DNA from: TH-plancto1 sp043777375
GTDB taxonomy: Bacteria > Planctomycetota > Planctomycetia > Planctomycetales > Planctomycetaceae
DNA length: 64,000 nt
NCBI GenBank assembly: GCA_043777375.1
Contig: JAYWHX010000047.1
Span: 62,001-126,000 of the forward strand
Reading direction: 5' to 3'
Made by a program: the position numbers and the translations under genes. Positions 55,593 to 64,000 of this stretch are shown piece after piece (position 1 is the stretch's first letter; the number at the start of each line of letters is the position of its first letter). A model generated the notes under the pieces. That model worked only from the letters and a program-made list of their open reading frames with translations. It ran no database searches and had not been told where the DNA came from.

Positions 55593-56984
55593 CTACGTCT
55601 CCAAGGCTTTCTTGATCTCCATGCAAATCTCTTTCCATGCCTGATCTCGTCTATCCAGTTTCATCCCAGCAATCTTCTGCTTGATGGGGTAAACAGCTTG
55701 AAGGTTTTCAAGGCGAGTCGACTCCCATGCGCAATCCCGCAGGAGTGCCCATAGTATTCGCACTCCTCCTTCCTTCGCTTTCTTCAAGAGTGGCCCAAGT
55801 TCATTGTCGTGAATGAAGTCCGATGCGAGAAATGCTGGCGAAACCAACAATACTGCAACACTCGCATTTGCGATTGCCTTTTCAATCTCCGAATAGCAAT
55901 GCGAGCCCGGGGTGAGTTGATTGTCGGCCCAGGCAGTGAATGCGCCTACTCGAACATGTGGCTTCAAATGCTCCAGCAACTCACCTAGGAATTTCTTGTC
56001 CTTGTGCGAGTAGCTGATGAAGACCGATTTTTGTGATTCCATTACTGATTCTTTCTTTGTCGAAAGCTCTCGATTCTGGGTCTCTTCGATATTTAGTATT
56101 GCATCGATCAGCGAGACCGACGCCCTCGCGAGGTCATCAATTGTCGAGTAGTACGATTCTGGGTTTCCGTACTCGTGGTCTATTCCGTCGCCAACCAAAT
56201 TCTTGAGGAAAACGACTGGCAACCGAGGAAATAGTCCGGCTCCTTGAAGTTGGAATGAAGCTTGGCGGATCACTGCGTATCGGTCTGCTTGCAGAGATGT
56301 GCCATTTGGTCGCTGCCATGCCATTTCGAATAGAGCGTCGACCCAAAACCACTCGCTAATCTCTTTATGGAATCCTTGCGGCCAGTTCTTCCAGATAACC
56401 TTGCTGACAGTTCCTGGCAACCCATACATTACGCCACATGCTTCGATTGCAAGTTCTCGGAGTTCAGGGCCAGCTTCAGGGCGACTTTCGTGCATCGAGG
56501 CTGACCTAATATAGGTCGTGTGATATCTTGAAAGCCCATATTGAAATGCAAATGCGTCCCCGGCGGAATTCGACATCGGGTTGCCATTCACGTTACCCAT
56601 TGGAAAATCCGAGAACAATGGGTGTCCCTGCTTGTCACAAAGTTGACCAAACTCCCGATCAATTCCCGGACCGCTTGAATGGAATCCATTTTGATGTGGA
56701 TTATCGACTGCGTCTTCTGAATCTTGCCTACCAGGGATTCGCGACTGATGGAGAGTAACTCGACGAGGACGGCACTTGTTGACGATCTCTTGAAATTGGC
56801 TTTGAATCCGAATCAGTTTCTCCTTCCATTGATAAGTTGGGGTAGATTCGTGAGGAAGATACCACGGTAGCCTGCGTCTCGCAGCAACGAAGTACTCAGT
56901 CCCGAATGGAAGGTTGGTTCCATCCTTCAAAGCCGGAAAGTCAGAGTTAGAGTGCATTTTGGCTGATGTCGCTGTCACTTGCAT
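55593..56984 (-). CDS. TIR-domain protein with an unrecognised N-terminal region
   Basis: 463 aa from the ATG at 56984; an ATG at 56957 and a TTG at 57038 are alternatives and none has a clear ribosome site. Residues ~318-463 form a TIR domain: 'SVFISYSHKDKKFLGELL', 'WADNQLTPG', and 'SPAFLASDFIHDNELGPLL' with Glu395 at the expected NADase catalytic position. The ~310 N-terminal residues contain 'DREFGQLCDKQGHPLFSDFP' and several Trp-rich segments ('WFWVDALFEMAWQRPNG') but match no family I can name. Bacterial TIR proteins often deplete NAD+ or make signal nucleotides in antiphage defence, or act in virulence. It lies alone in a repeat-rich accessory region. Confidence 0.75.
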   Translation of the reverse strand: MQVTATSAKMHSNSDFPALKDGTNLPFGTEYFVAARRRLPWYLPHESTPTYQWKEKLIRIQSQFQEIVNKCRPRRVTLHQSRIPGRQDSEDAVDNPHQNGFHSSGPGIDREFGQLCDKQGHPLFSDFPMGNVNGNPMSNSAGDAFAFQYGLSRYHTTYIRSASMHESRPEAGPELRELAIEACGVMYGLPGTVSKVIWKNWPQGFHKEISEWFWVDALFEMAWQRPNGTSLQADRYAVIRQASFQLQGAGLFPRLPVVFLKNLVGDGIDHEYGNPESYYSTIDDLARASVSLIDAILNIEETQNRELSTKKESVMESQKSVFISYSHKDKKFLGELLEHLKPHVRVGAFTAWADNQLTPGSHCYSEIEKAIANASVAVLLVSPAFLASDFIHDNELGPLLKKAKEGGVRILWALLRDCAWESTRLENLQAVYPIKQKIAGMKLDRRDQAWKEICMEIKKALET

Positions 56985-57067
56985 CCTCTTGACGTATTGG
57001 CAGAACCGATACCGAAAGATTATCAATCGTCGTGGCAAACGTCTCGTCTGCTTGGATCATTCCGAAT

Positions 57068-57451
57068 CGTCCCGAGGGGACAACGACATATCAGCCCAGG
57101 GCAAAGCGTTGCGGCTAAAGCCGAGTAGCGCCGCCCTGCATATACGAGGTACGAGACGGTTTCAAGCCCTGAAAGGACAGTACAGGGTTGTACTCCGGCG
57201 GGTTGTTTCGCCCTTGCAGGGCTAGGATCTCAATGGGGAATCGTGACCCTGGGCGGCGCTCCCTGTAGTCGCTCTTCCCTGGGTTTGAGGCGCGAAATGG
57301 TTGAAGCCCTGTAAGGGCGGCACAACGTTGCACCACGGGCGAGTTGTTACGCCCTTTCAGGGCTGGGTAGTTATCGGGGTTTGTGAACCTGGGGCGGCGC
57401 TCCCGTTGGTCGCTTTGCCCCAGGCTGGATTGTGGTTGCCCTTTCAGGGCG
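57068..57451. repeat. Palindromic element, composite copy A
   Basis: About 384 bases related to copies B and C but longer and more diverged. It opens with a CGTCCCGAGGGGACAACGAC-like end and contains two cores of the 'AGCCCTG...CAGGGCT' hairpin type (near 57166-57213 and 57315-57363), as if two units fused. It begins just upstream of the TIR gene and could contain its promoter. Confidence 0.65.
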
Positions 57452-57647
57452 GCAGGCACGTTGGACCAGTGAGCGGGGGACGTCAAGTCCCCCGTGCCGG
57501 AGCGAGCGTGGCGTGACACCGCCGGGGCTCTGGAGATCAGGTGCGGCTGTGAGATCACTTCCCGCTTGGCACCCCCGTCTGACGTCGGGGGCTCGCGACT
57601 GACGGTTGGGAATCGATCAATTTGAATTCTGCGGACCGTGTCCGAAA

Positions 57648-57890
57648 CGCCCCGAAGGGGCAACGACATACCAGCCCAGGGCAGAGCGGAGCGGCGAGAG
57701 CCGCGAAGCGCCGCCCTGGGTTTGGGAGACGAGAGGGGTTCAAGCCCTGAAAGGGCGACACACGGTCGTGCGCCCGGCGGTTTGTTTCGCCCTTTCAGGG
57801 CTGGGATCAAAATCGGTATCCCGTAACCCAGGGCGGCGCTCCCTGCGGTCGCTCTGCCCTGGGCTGGTTTGTGGCTGCCCCTTCGGGGCG
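57648..57890. repeat. Nested palindromic element, copy B
   Basis: 243 bases with terminal inverted repeats (CGCCCCGAAGGGGCA and GCCCCTTCGGGGCG). Three further arms pair inwards in order: CCAGCCCAGGGCAGAGCG with CGCTCTGCCCTGGGCTGG, GCCGCCCTGGGTT with AACCCAGGGCGGC, and AGCCCTGAAAGGGCGA with TCGCCCTTTCAGGGCT. The whole element can fold into one long interrupted hairpin. Confidence 0.85.
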
Positions 57891-57983
57891 TGAGGCATTT
57901 AGCGTGATTGGGCTTGGTTGAGTGGCGCGATGCTCTCGGTGAATGCGAATCGGCAACCGGAGACTGGGTAACCACCTCCTCTC

Positions 57984-58228
57984 CGCCCCGAAGGGGCAAC
58001 GACAGACCAGCCCAGGGCAGAGCGGAGCGGAGCGGCGAATGCCGCGAAGCGCCGCCCTGGGTTTGATGCGCCGAGGAGACCCAAGCCCTGAAAGGGCGGT
58101 ACAGGGTTGCACGACAACGAGTTGTTTCGCCCTTTCAGGGCTGCGACCTCAATCGGGTTCGTGACCCAGGGCGACGCTCCCTGCGGTCGCTCTGCCCTGG
58201 GCTGGTCAGTGGCTGCCCCTTCGGGGCG
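57984..58228. repeat. Nested palindromic element, copy C
   Basis: 245 bases, nearly the same sequence and arm order as copy B (57648-57890). Differences are mostly in the spacers, while the paired arms are kept. It ends 160 bases before the start of the HUH transposase gene. Confidence 0.85.
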
Positions 58229-58387
58229 GAAGAGACTATCTGTGAGAGTCGCGTGAACATCCTCCGGGCCAATACCTGTAGCGACACATCTTGGAATCAT
58301 CTGGCTGCAAATCGATCCGAATCGGGTTACGATCCGATGAACACCTCCCTCACTCCTCTTTCGGCGACTCAATCCAAGGCTTTCCCC

Positions 58388-58840
58388 ATGTCCCAGTCGC
58401 TCGTGAAGAATCTGGTGCATCTGGTCTACAGCACCAAACACCGCTTGCCACTTATTCCGCAGGCCCACCAAGCCGACCTGTTCAAGTACCAGGCAGGCAT
58501 CTTTCGGGAATGGGACAGCCCGGCCTTAATCATCGGCGGCGTCGAGGATCATGTGCATGCCCTGTTCTCACTGTCGAAGAACCATCCCCTCAAAAGGATC
58601 GTCGAGGAGGTCAAGAAGGGGAGTTCGAAATGGATGAAGGCGGAAGGACCGCGTATCGCTGAGTTCATTTGGCAAGCCGGTTACGCAGCTTTCTCGGTCA
58701 GCCAATCGAATACGGCAGAAGTCACTCACTACATTGAGAACCAGGTCGAGCACCACCGGAAGATGACCTTCCAAGACGAGCTGCGAGCATTGTTCGAACG
58801 ACACGCCATCGAGTTCGATGAGCGGTATGTTTGGGATTGA
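58388..58840 (+). CDS. HUH (Y1) transposase, IS200 / REP-associated type
   Basis: 150 aa from the ATG at 58388; the open frame reaches back to 58253 but the usual family start 'LVKNLVHLVYSTKHR' fits this Met. The HUH motif is 'HVH' at 55-57 in 'GGVEDHVHALFSL', and the catalytic Tyr is Tyr115 in 'THYIENQVEHH'. Length is that of IS200 TnpA. These enzymes cut and join single-stranded DNA next to hairpins. Three related palindromes lie upstream and a half copy downstream (58877), which suggests a link similar to REP-associated transposases and their REP sequences. No TnpB gene is present. Confidence 0.85.
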   Translation: MSQSLVKNLVHLVYSTKHRLPLIPQAHQADLFKYQAGIFREWDSPALIIGGVEDHVHALFSLSKNHPLKRIVEEVKKGSSKWMKAEGPRIAEFIWQAGYAAFSVSQSNTAEVTHYIENQVEHHRKMTFQDELRALFERHAIEFDERYVWD

Positions 58841-58876
58841 ACTCGTGTCGCGGGCGATCAGTATTGGCACCTGATA

Positions 58877-58958
58877 CGCCCCGCAGGGGCAACGACAGAT
58901 CAGCTCAGAGCGAAGCGGCGAGAGCCGCGCAGCGCCGCTATGGGCTGGGGTCATGCTG
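58877..58958. repeat. Half copy of the palindromic element (copy D)
   Basis: It begins CGCCCCGCAGGGGCAACGAC and follows the left half of copies B and C up to the GCGCCGC-TATGGGCTGG region, then stops. It lies 37 bases after the transposase stop codon. Confidence 0.75.
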
Positions 58959-59136
58959 CAAACCGCAACCCAAGGGGAGTGGACGCGACGATGCTTGGAG
59001 CGTCTGTGATGTTTTCCGACCGGAGGTTCCAGAGAGAACCACCTGCCATTCAAACCCTCGTCCTTTTGCCCCTCGCTTGGCATCCAAACCACTGTCCGGG
59101 TCACCCTGCACTTGTTGACGCGGCGGGCCACCGGAA

Positions 59137-60747
59137 TCAGGCCGAGCGCAGGTTGCCCCAGTCTTCGACCTTGGCTTTGGCGTTGTTCTCCTCGCAGAAC
59201 TTCTGCACCCACGAGATCAGGGAGTAACTGCGACCGGTGACATCGGCGGCGTTTTGGGCTTCGACATTCAGACGCAGTAGCGGCTCGTTGTTCGAGGCAC
59301 GCACATTCATCCACCACTTCGGCGTGTAGCCATCGGCCACGGTGCGATAGGTCGCGCCGGTCGGGTCGTTCTGGGTATCGATCAGGAACAGATCATCGAC
59401 CGTCTTGAACTTCGGCGACCGGGGATGGAACACGCCGACACCATCCAGCGTAAAGACGTATGCATCCGCAGCTGGGTCGTTGTACTGCTTTAGCAAGGCG
59501 TCGATGATCTGCTTGCTGGTCTTCTTCCAATCGCCGCTTTCAATCCGCAGGTTGACCTCACCGCTGGACGGCCACGGAGCGAGCGAACCCAACAGTTCCG
59601 AACAGCTCTGCCCCGAGGTCAGCAGCATGTCCCAGAAGTCGACCATCGAGAACAGCCCTGAATCAAGGCCATACGATTCCGGGAAGTTGTAGTGCGCCGA
59701 AGACTCGCCCCCGAACGCGGCGTCAGTTTTTGCCAGAGCCACCTTGAGCGCATCCTGCCCCACGCGACTGACCACCGGACGCCCGCCCGCCTTGCGAACT
59801 GTCTCGACGACCAGCCACGACGAGACAGCCGAGTAGACGACAGCGGGGAGTTTCTTCCCAGCTGCGGTCGCCTTCTGAATGGCGTTCTGTCCCAGCGCCG
59901 CCAGCAGCAGCGAACCGGAAACGAACTGACCCCACTCATCCACCATGAAGACCCGGTCCGCGTCGCCATCGAACGCAGCTCCAAACTTGGACCCGAGTTC
60001 GACAACCGTTTGTTGCAGCAGCTTGACCGCTCCCGGCAGCCCCGGATTCGACGGGCGAGTAGGGAACGTCCCGTCGATTCGCTCGGCCACCGCATGCACC
60101 TCGACGCTCGATTTGTGCGCTGCCAAAGCCTGCTTCAGCAGTGGCACGAACAGCCCACCGACGCCGTTCCCCGGATCGAGCACGATCTTGCCGGTGGCTT
60201 TCGACAGCTGCTTTGATCGAGTGCAGGCCGCCTCGACAAACTTCTCCTGCAGCCGCAGATTCGGTCCGCTGGCAAACGGTGTACACGCAGGAGCTGCAGC
60301 TGCGCCTTCTGCCGGGGCGGCGTTAAAGATCGCCGAGAGGTGGGCCAGCGGGCTGATCATGTCGAGCGCCCCCGTCGCGGTGTTCAGCAGGACCGACTTG
60401 ATTCCGTTGTACTCGGGCGGGTTGTGGCTGGCAGTGACCATCGCTCCCGCGATCGCCCCGTTCAGCTGCTCCCCGACACCCCATTGAACCATGTCGCTGG
60501 TGGCCAGCCCGCACGGCATGGGGACTCCGCCCGCTGCGGCGATCCCCTGCACGAGGGCGGCGTACAGTGACGGAGACGAGACTCGTCCATCGCGTCCAAC
60601 GATGATGCGAGGCTGGGCGATGCCGGTCGCCTGAACCACATGCTGGACTATGCATTGGCCAACGAACCAGGCGAGTTCCTCGTTGATCTGGTTCGGGTAA
60701 ACGCCGCGGACATCGGCCTTGCGTTGTATCAGCGAGCGGTCAAACAT
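59137..60747 (-). CDS. Phosphohexomutase (phosphomannomutase/phosphoglucomutase family)
   Basis: 536 aa from the ATG at 60747 ('MFDRSLIQRKADVRGVYPN'); the open frame runs on to 61185 but without typical sequence. The phosphoserine site 'TASHNPPEYNG' has Ser107, the metal loop 'DGDADR' is at 260-265 and the sugar-binding loop is 'GGESSAHY'. It interconverts hexose 1- and 6-phosphates via a bisphosphate intermediate; glucose versus mannose preference cannot be read from sequence. It is divergent from a small Cys-rich membrane protein gene. Confidence 0.9.
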   Translation of the reverse strand: MFDRSLIQRKADVRGVYPNQINEELAWFVGQCIVQHVVQATGIAQPRIIVGRDGRVSSPSLYAALVQGIAAAGGVPMPCGLATSDMVQWGVGEQLNGAIAGAMVTASHNPPEYNGIKSVLLNTATGALDMISPLAHLSAIFNAAPAEGAAAAPACTPFASGPNLRLQEKFVEAACTRSKQLSKATGKIVLDPGNGVGGLFVPLLKQALAAHKSSVEVHAVAERIDGTFPTRPSNPGLPGAVKLLQQTVVELGSKFGAAFDGDADRVFMVDEWGQFVSGSLLLAALGQNAIQKATAAGKKLPAVVYSAVSSWLVVETVRKAGGRPVVSRVGQDALKVALAKTDAAFGGESSAHYNFPESYGLDSGLFSMVDFWDMLLTSGQSCSELLGSLAPWPSSGEVNLRIESGDWKKTSKQIIDALLKQYNDPAADAYVFTLDGVGVFHPRSPKFKTVDDLFLIDTQNDPTGATYRTVADGYTPKWWMNVRASNNEPLLRLNVEAQNAADVTGRSYSLISWVQKFCEENNAKAKVEDWGNLRSA

Positions 60748-60940
60748 GGTGTGATTCTCCGGTGTGTGAGGACTTTTGAACGGGCGATTCCGCTCTGAAA
60801 GTCGATGAACAAACGGAGTTTTGCGAATTCGGCTCTGGACTGCTACTGCGGTTGTGAGACAATTGGTTAAATGGATCGTGATGAACATGGGCAGGCCGTT
60901 GTGCCGCGCCCCGTTCGAGGCGATCCCCTGGAGGTGTCTG

Positions 60941-61156
60941 ATGCCGACCTTCGACTGGCAAACCCTCATCGCACTCGCGTGTGTGGCCTTTTCAGCTGCG
61001 CTGATCGTGCGCCGCATTTGGAGTTTCCTGCACCCCGTCAGCAGTGGTTGTGGTGGGGGGTGCGTGGGGTGCGGATCGGCAGCTGGCCAGCCTGCGGGGC
61101 CACTGGTGGCATTGTCGCTGCCTCCACGCGCTGAACATCTCAAGCCGGAAGCGTGA
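60941..61156 (+). CDS. Small Cys-rich membrane protein, FeoB-associated-like
   Basis: 71 aa with a good ribosome site (GGAGG, 7 bases before the ATG at 60941). One membrane span, 'LIALACVAFSAALIV', is followed by basic residues and a Cys/Gly cluster 'SSGCGGGCVGCGSAA' with Cys37, 41 and 44. The layout matches the FeoB-associated Cys-rich membrane protein family, whose members often accompany ferrous-iron transporters. No feo gene is in the window. Metal binding is inferred from the cysteines. Confidence 0.6.
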   Translation: MPTFDWQTLIALACVAFSAALIVRRIWSFLHPVSSGCGGGCVGCGSAAGQPAGPLVALSLPPRAEHLKPEA

Positions 61157-61613
61157 GTGGACAGAGCTGATGCAGTATTCCGCATGTCCAGCCAGATTCT
61201 ATGGCACCGGGATCACCACCCCACGCGCCGTCGACATGACCCCCTTAGCTAAGAGCGTGGCGGTCACCTCTGTTTAGTCCGCAGCGCCAGCGAGGGCCGC
61301 GTGCCATACACCGTAGTTTTCGCAGAAAGTAAGCTTCGCTCGTCGCTTGATCTCCGAAAAGAAAGTTGCCTCGCCATTGAATCGCGACCCTGGCCAGCAG
61401 ATTGACTCACAGCCCAAGCGATCGGTGTCCGGTACGGGCCCATGCTGGCGCAGCGGGCTGGAAGTCGGAAATACTCTCCGAGGCGATAATATTTGACCGC
61501 ACACGTATTTCGCCAAGTCAGTGGCGTACACTTGCCACTGCCCGAGAACTCGGTTCCAATTCCAGATAAGTCTGTATTTTCCCTCTCTCGCGATTCGCCT
61601 CTCGGAGCCAGCG
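61157..61613. other. Stretch without a supported gene
   Basis: 457 bases. A 127-codon minus-strand frame covers most of it but has no family features and runs into the next gene. It probably holds the promoter of the AIM24-like gene near its right end. Confidence 0.4.
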
Positions 61614-62486
61614 ATGCCGATTCCCGTCAAGTGTGAATGTGGTAAGTCCCTGAACATCCCCGATCAGTACGCCGGACAGAAGGTCAAATGCCCCTCCTGC
61701 TCTGCGACCGTCTCAGTGCCCTCCGGGTCACCTGCACCCAAGCCCGCTCGCTCGCTGGGCTCTCCGTTACCATCGCAGAACGAAGACGGGCCGGAGGACG
61801 GTCGCTACTCGCTCGACGAGTTCATCCGTCGCAGCTCCGAGCGCGATCATGGGCAGGGGCTGTTCGAGCTGGAAAGCGAGCGGCTGCTGGAGATCAATCT
61901 CGATGGGATGGCGTGGACCAAGAAGGGTTCGATGGTCGCTTATGTCGGAGACGTGAAGTTCACTCGCGAGGGGATTCTGGAACACGGCATCGGCAAGTTC
62001 CTCAAGAAAGCCCTCACCGGAGAGGGGACCCCGCTGACCAAAGCGGAAGGGACCGGCAAGGTGTACCTCGCCGATGCGGGGAAGAAGGTCACGATCCTGG
62101 AACTCGAAGACGACTCGATCTATGTGAATGCCAATGATGTACTGGCCTTTGAAGACGGCATCGAGCACGACATCAAGATGATGCGCAAGATCACCGGCAT
62201 GATGGCGGGGGGGTTGTTCAATATGAAGCTCAGCGGCACCGGCATGATTGCGATCACCACACATTATGACCCGCTGACTCTGCGTGTCCGCCCAGGGCAT
62301 CCTGTCTGCACCGATCCCAACGCGACCGTCGCGTGGTCAGGCAGCCTGTCACCGAACTTCAAGACCGATATCTCGCTGAAGACTTTCTTCGGTCGCGGCA
62401 GCGGCGAATCGATCCAGATGCTGTTCGAAGGGGATGGCTTCGTCGTGATCCAGCCGTATGAAGAGGTTTACTTCCAGGGGCAGTGA
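61614..62486 (+). CDS. AIM24-family protein with N-terminal zinc ribbon
   Basis: 290 aa from the ATG at 61614, which has GGAG 9 bases upstream; the open frame begins earlier at 61521. The N-terminal zinc ribbon is 'VKCECGKSLNIP' and 'KVKCPSCSA' (Cys7, 9, 26, 29). A proline-rich linker leads to the AIM24-like beta domain (~75-290), including 'GTGMIAITTHYDPLTLRV' and 'SGESIQMLFEGDGFVVIQP'. The domain is widespread, and its bacterial function is unknown. Zinc-ribbon N-termini on unrelated proteins are frequent in planctomycetes. Confidence 0.75.
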   Translation: MPIPVKCECGKSLNIPDQYAGQKVKCPSCSATVSVPSGSPAPKPARSLGSPLPSQNEDGPEDGRYSLDEFIRRSSERDHGQGLFELESERLLEINLDGMAWTKKGSMVAYVGDVKFTREGILEHGIGKFLKKALTGEGTPLTKAEGTGKVYLADAGKKVTILELEDDSIYVNANDVLAFEDGIEHDIKMMRKITGMMAGGLFNMKLSGTGMIAITTHYDPLTLRVRPGHPVCTDPNATVAWSGSLSPNFKTDISLKTFFGRGSGESIQMLFEGDGFVVIQPYEEVYFQGQ

Positions 62487-62571
62487 GACAGGGGGGTTGA
62501 GCGATTCGGTCATCCAGTAGATGACCGAATCTACTCAAGCTGACTTTTCAAAGTCCAGAATTGAATGACTC

Positions 62572-63264
62572 ATGGGCAGAGCTTCACTTAGCATCGTCTA
62601 CGATCGGCCATTCTCGAAGGAACTGGCAGAAGAGGTGCTTGCAACAATAGTTCGTGTGACTCGACAGTGTTGGATCGAGGGGTGGGACGAGTGGTCAATG
62701 GATTTTCGAGGTGAGTTGAGCGTTGCAATCGATGCTGCGCTGGATGCGATGCGAACCGATTTAACACAACCCGATCACAGCGGAATGAGTGCTGTCGTTG
62801 TTCACTCTCCCACAACCATTTGTGGAACGGAATGTACAGTTTGGCCCAATCGAGGGACTGGTGAGTTGGTCGATTATGAAAAAGCTGAAATACTCTTGCA
62901 GATTAACGCTCACAGCTTTTACGAAGATCGCGGTGAGCGAGAAAAAGTCAGACTTCGGCATGGCTGGCAAGCTTGTCGGGAGCCTGATCCGAAATTACCC
63001 AAACCGTGGCAGCAGATGCCACCGCGATCGATCGAGTATGAGAGATGGTGGAGGCGTTATGAGGAGGCGGAATCAGCAAAAGACGATGTCGGAGAGAAGA
63101 ACTATGAGTATTTCATGCGAATCGTGGCTATACTCAAAGACCTTCATCCAATACTCTTTTACGAGGCGGAAGACAGCTTTACCGAGTATGAGAGTTGGCC
63201 ACAACAGAAGGCCCGGTGGGCTCGCGAGGATGCGGAACAAGAGGTATCCGAAGGGAGCGACTGA
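62572..63264 (+). CDS. Hypothetical protein
   Basis: 230 aa from the ATG at 62572, 85 bases after the AIM24-like gene. No signal or membrane segment. It is acidic and rich in Trp, Glu and Tyr, with 'VWPNRGTGELVDYEKAEILL' in the middle and a helical C-terminal half ending 'REDAEQEVSEGSD'. I do not recognise the family. Base composition is a little more AT-rich than its neighbours, which may mean transfer. The size and composition would fit an immunity or regulatory protein, but there is no positive evidence. Confidence 0.6.
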   Translation: MGRASLSIVYDRPFSKELAEEVLATIVRVTRQCWIEGWDEWSMDFRGELSVAIDAALDAMRTDLTQPDHSGMSAVVVHSPTTICGTECTVWPNRGTGELVDYEKAEILLQINAHSFYEDRGEREKVRLRHGWQACREPDPKLPKPWQQMPPRSIEYERWWRRYEEAESAKDDVGEKNYEYFMRIVAILKDLHPILFYEAEDSFTEYESWPQQKARWAREDAEQEVSEGSD

Positions 63265-63380
63265 TCGACTTCTCCATCGTCAATTTCCACCCTGATCGGT
63301 ACACTGAAGTAGAACATCCCTAAAACCCGGCTTGACCGGTAGCAGTTCTACCCGCACTTCCGCCGATGGAAGGTCCCATC

Positions 63381-64000
63381 ATGAACCACCTCTCTCCCCG
63401 CCTGTTCGCACTTGTGGCACTTGCCCTTGGGGCACTCGCTGTATCCGGTCTCCAGGCCGCTGACGATAAAAAGCCCGTCGCCAAGCCGCCGATCGCAGCT
63501 GTGTTTGGCATTAAGGGGACGTTGCTGGAAACGCCGATTCCGGATGATCCGTTGTTTGGGGCGGTGGGTCTGGAGTCGCTGAACACGATGATCGCCCGCC
63601 TCGATAAGGCAGCGACGGACGAGAATGTGAAGGCGGTCGTCTTCATGCTCAGCTCCCCCGAGCTGAACTATGCTCAAGTCGAGGAGCTGCGCGAAGCGAT
63701 GGACCGCGTGAAGGCGAGCGGCAAGAAGATCTACGCCTTCTCTGATAGCTTGGACACCAAGAGTTATTCGCTGGTGGCTGGGGCGAGCCGCATCAGCGTG
63801 GTGCCGACCGGCGATCTGTGGATCACCGGGATCTATGGCGAGCAAATGTACCTGCGCGGGATGTTCGACCTGCTGGGTGTCGAGCCCGACTTCCTGACCT
63901 GCGGGGCGTATAAAAGTGCAGCGGAGCAGTACACCCGCAGTGGCCCCAGTGATGAAGCCAAGGAGATGTATACGTGGCTGTACGATGGACTCTTTGAGCG
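63381..64000 (+). CDS. sppA: Signal peptide peptidase SppA-like protein (S49), 3' end outside the window
   Basis: The frame from the ATG at 63381 (AAGG about 8 bases upstream) is open to the window end, 206 codons. Residues 1-25 form a signal sequence ('LFALVALALGALAVSGLQAA'). The ClpP-like fold follows: 'IKGTLLETPIPDD', 'KAVVFMLSSPEL', 'VEELREAMDRVKASGKKIYA' and 'YKSAAEQYTRSGPS', where the Lys matches the general base of SppA. The nucleophilic Ser would be in the missing half. SppA enzymes degrade cleaved signal peptides in the membrane. Confidence 0.85.
   Translation, partial: MNHLSPRLFALVALALGALAVSGLQAADDKKPVAKPPIAAVFGIKGTLLETPIPDDPLFGAVGLESLNTMIARLDKAATDENVKAVVFMLSSPELNYAQVEELREAMDRVKASGKKIYAFSDSLDTKSYSLVAGASRISVVPTGDLWITGIYGEQMYLRGMFDLLGVEPDFLTCGAYKSAAEQYTRSGPSDEAKEMYTWLYDGLFE

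Noticed and set aside
57115..57999. A 294-codon minus-strand frame across the palindromes
   Set aside because: It runs through palindromic elements A and B and repeats phrases such as 'PALKGRNN'. It is a translation of repeats, as is the frame at 57899-58471.
57068..58228. Possible CRISPR array or IS ends
   Set aside because: Units are ~245 bases, palindromic along their whole length and irregularly spaced, with no short repeat-spacer rhythm and no cas genes.
61274..61657. A 127-codon minus-strand frame in the gap before the AIM24-like gene
   Set aside because: No domain or signal is visible, and it overlaps the supported start of the AIM24-like gene. It remains possible but is unsupported.

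Overview
The window is bacterial, about 58% GC by eye, and points to the Planctomycetota (order Planctomycetales). The evidence is a cytochrome c of the planctomycete haem-binding type fused to HEAT-like repeats, two giant surface proteins (3253 and 5807 aa) of the kind common in this phylum (one with a barrel-first inverse autotransporter layout, one with an N-terminal 'EDRLLFSA' motif followed by DUF4347), and long intergenic palindromes. Genus cannot be told from this sequence.

Left part (1-12 kb): a truncated SGNH hydrolase, a YdjC/ChbG deacetylase, a small membrane protein next to the HEAT/cytochrome gene, a molybdenum-carrier-like/MutY fusion with a complete tRNA-Ala(CGC) transcription unit lying antisense in its linker, a three-gene efflux set (periplasmic adaptor divergent from ATPase plus TolC-like protein, no permease), and ruvX and rbfA.

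Middle (12-34 kb): the inverse autotransporter on the minus strand with its terminator, a DUF1573-like lipoprotein, csrA followed by an S41 processing peptidase, an M50 protease, a membrane-anchored propeller-like protein, a DUF3800 protein, lepA, a glycosylasparaginase and a cold-shock protein.

Right part (34-64 kb): the 17.4 kb adhesin-like gene, then pyruvate carboxylase. Next is an accessory island (55.3-59 kb) with inverted repeats, a TIR-domain protein with an unrecognised N-terminal region, several ~245 bp nested palindromes and a single-domain HUH (IS200/REP-associated type) transposase. A phosphohexomutase, a small Cys-rich membrane protein, an AIM24-like protein, an unknown protein and the start of an SppA-type peptidase follow.

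Most housekeeping genes stand alone or in pairs, as is usual in this phylum. The best candidates for new biology are the tRNA unit antisense to the fused mutY, the transposase with its nested palindromes, the TIR protein, and the domain insertions in the autotransporter beta-helix.
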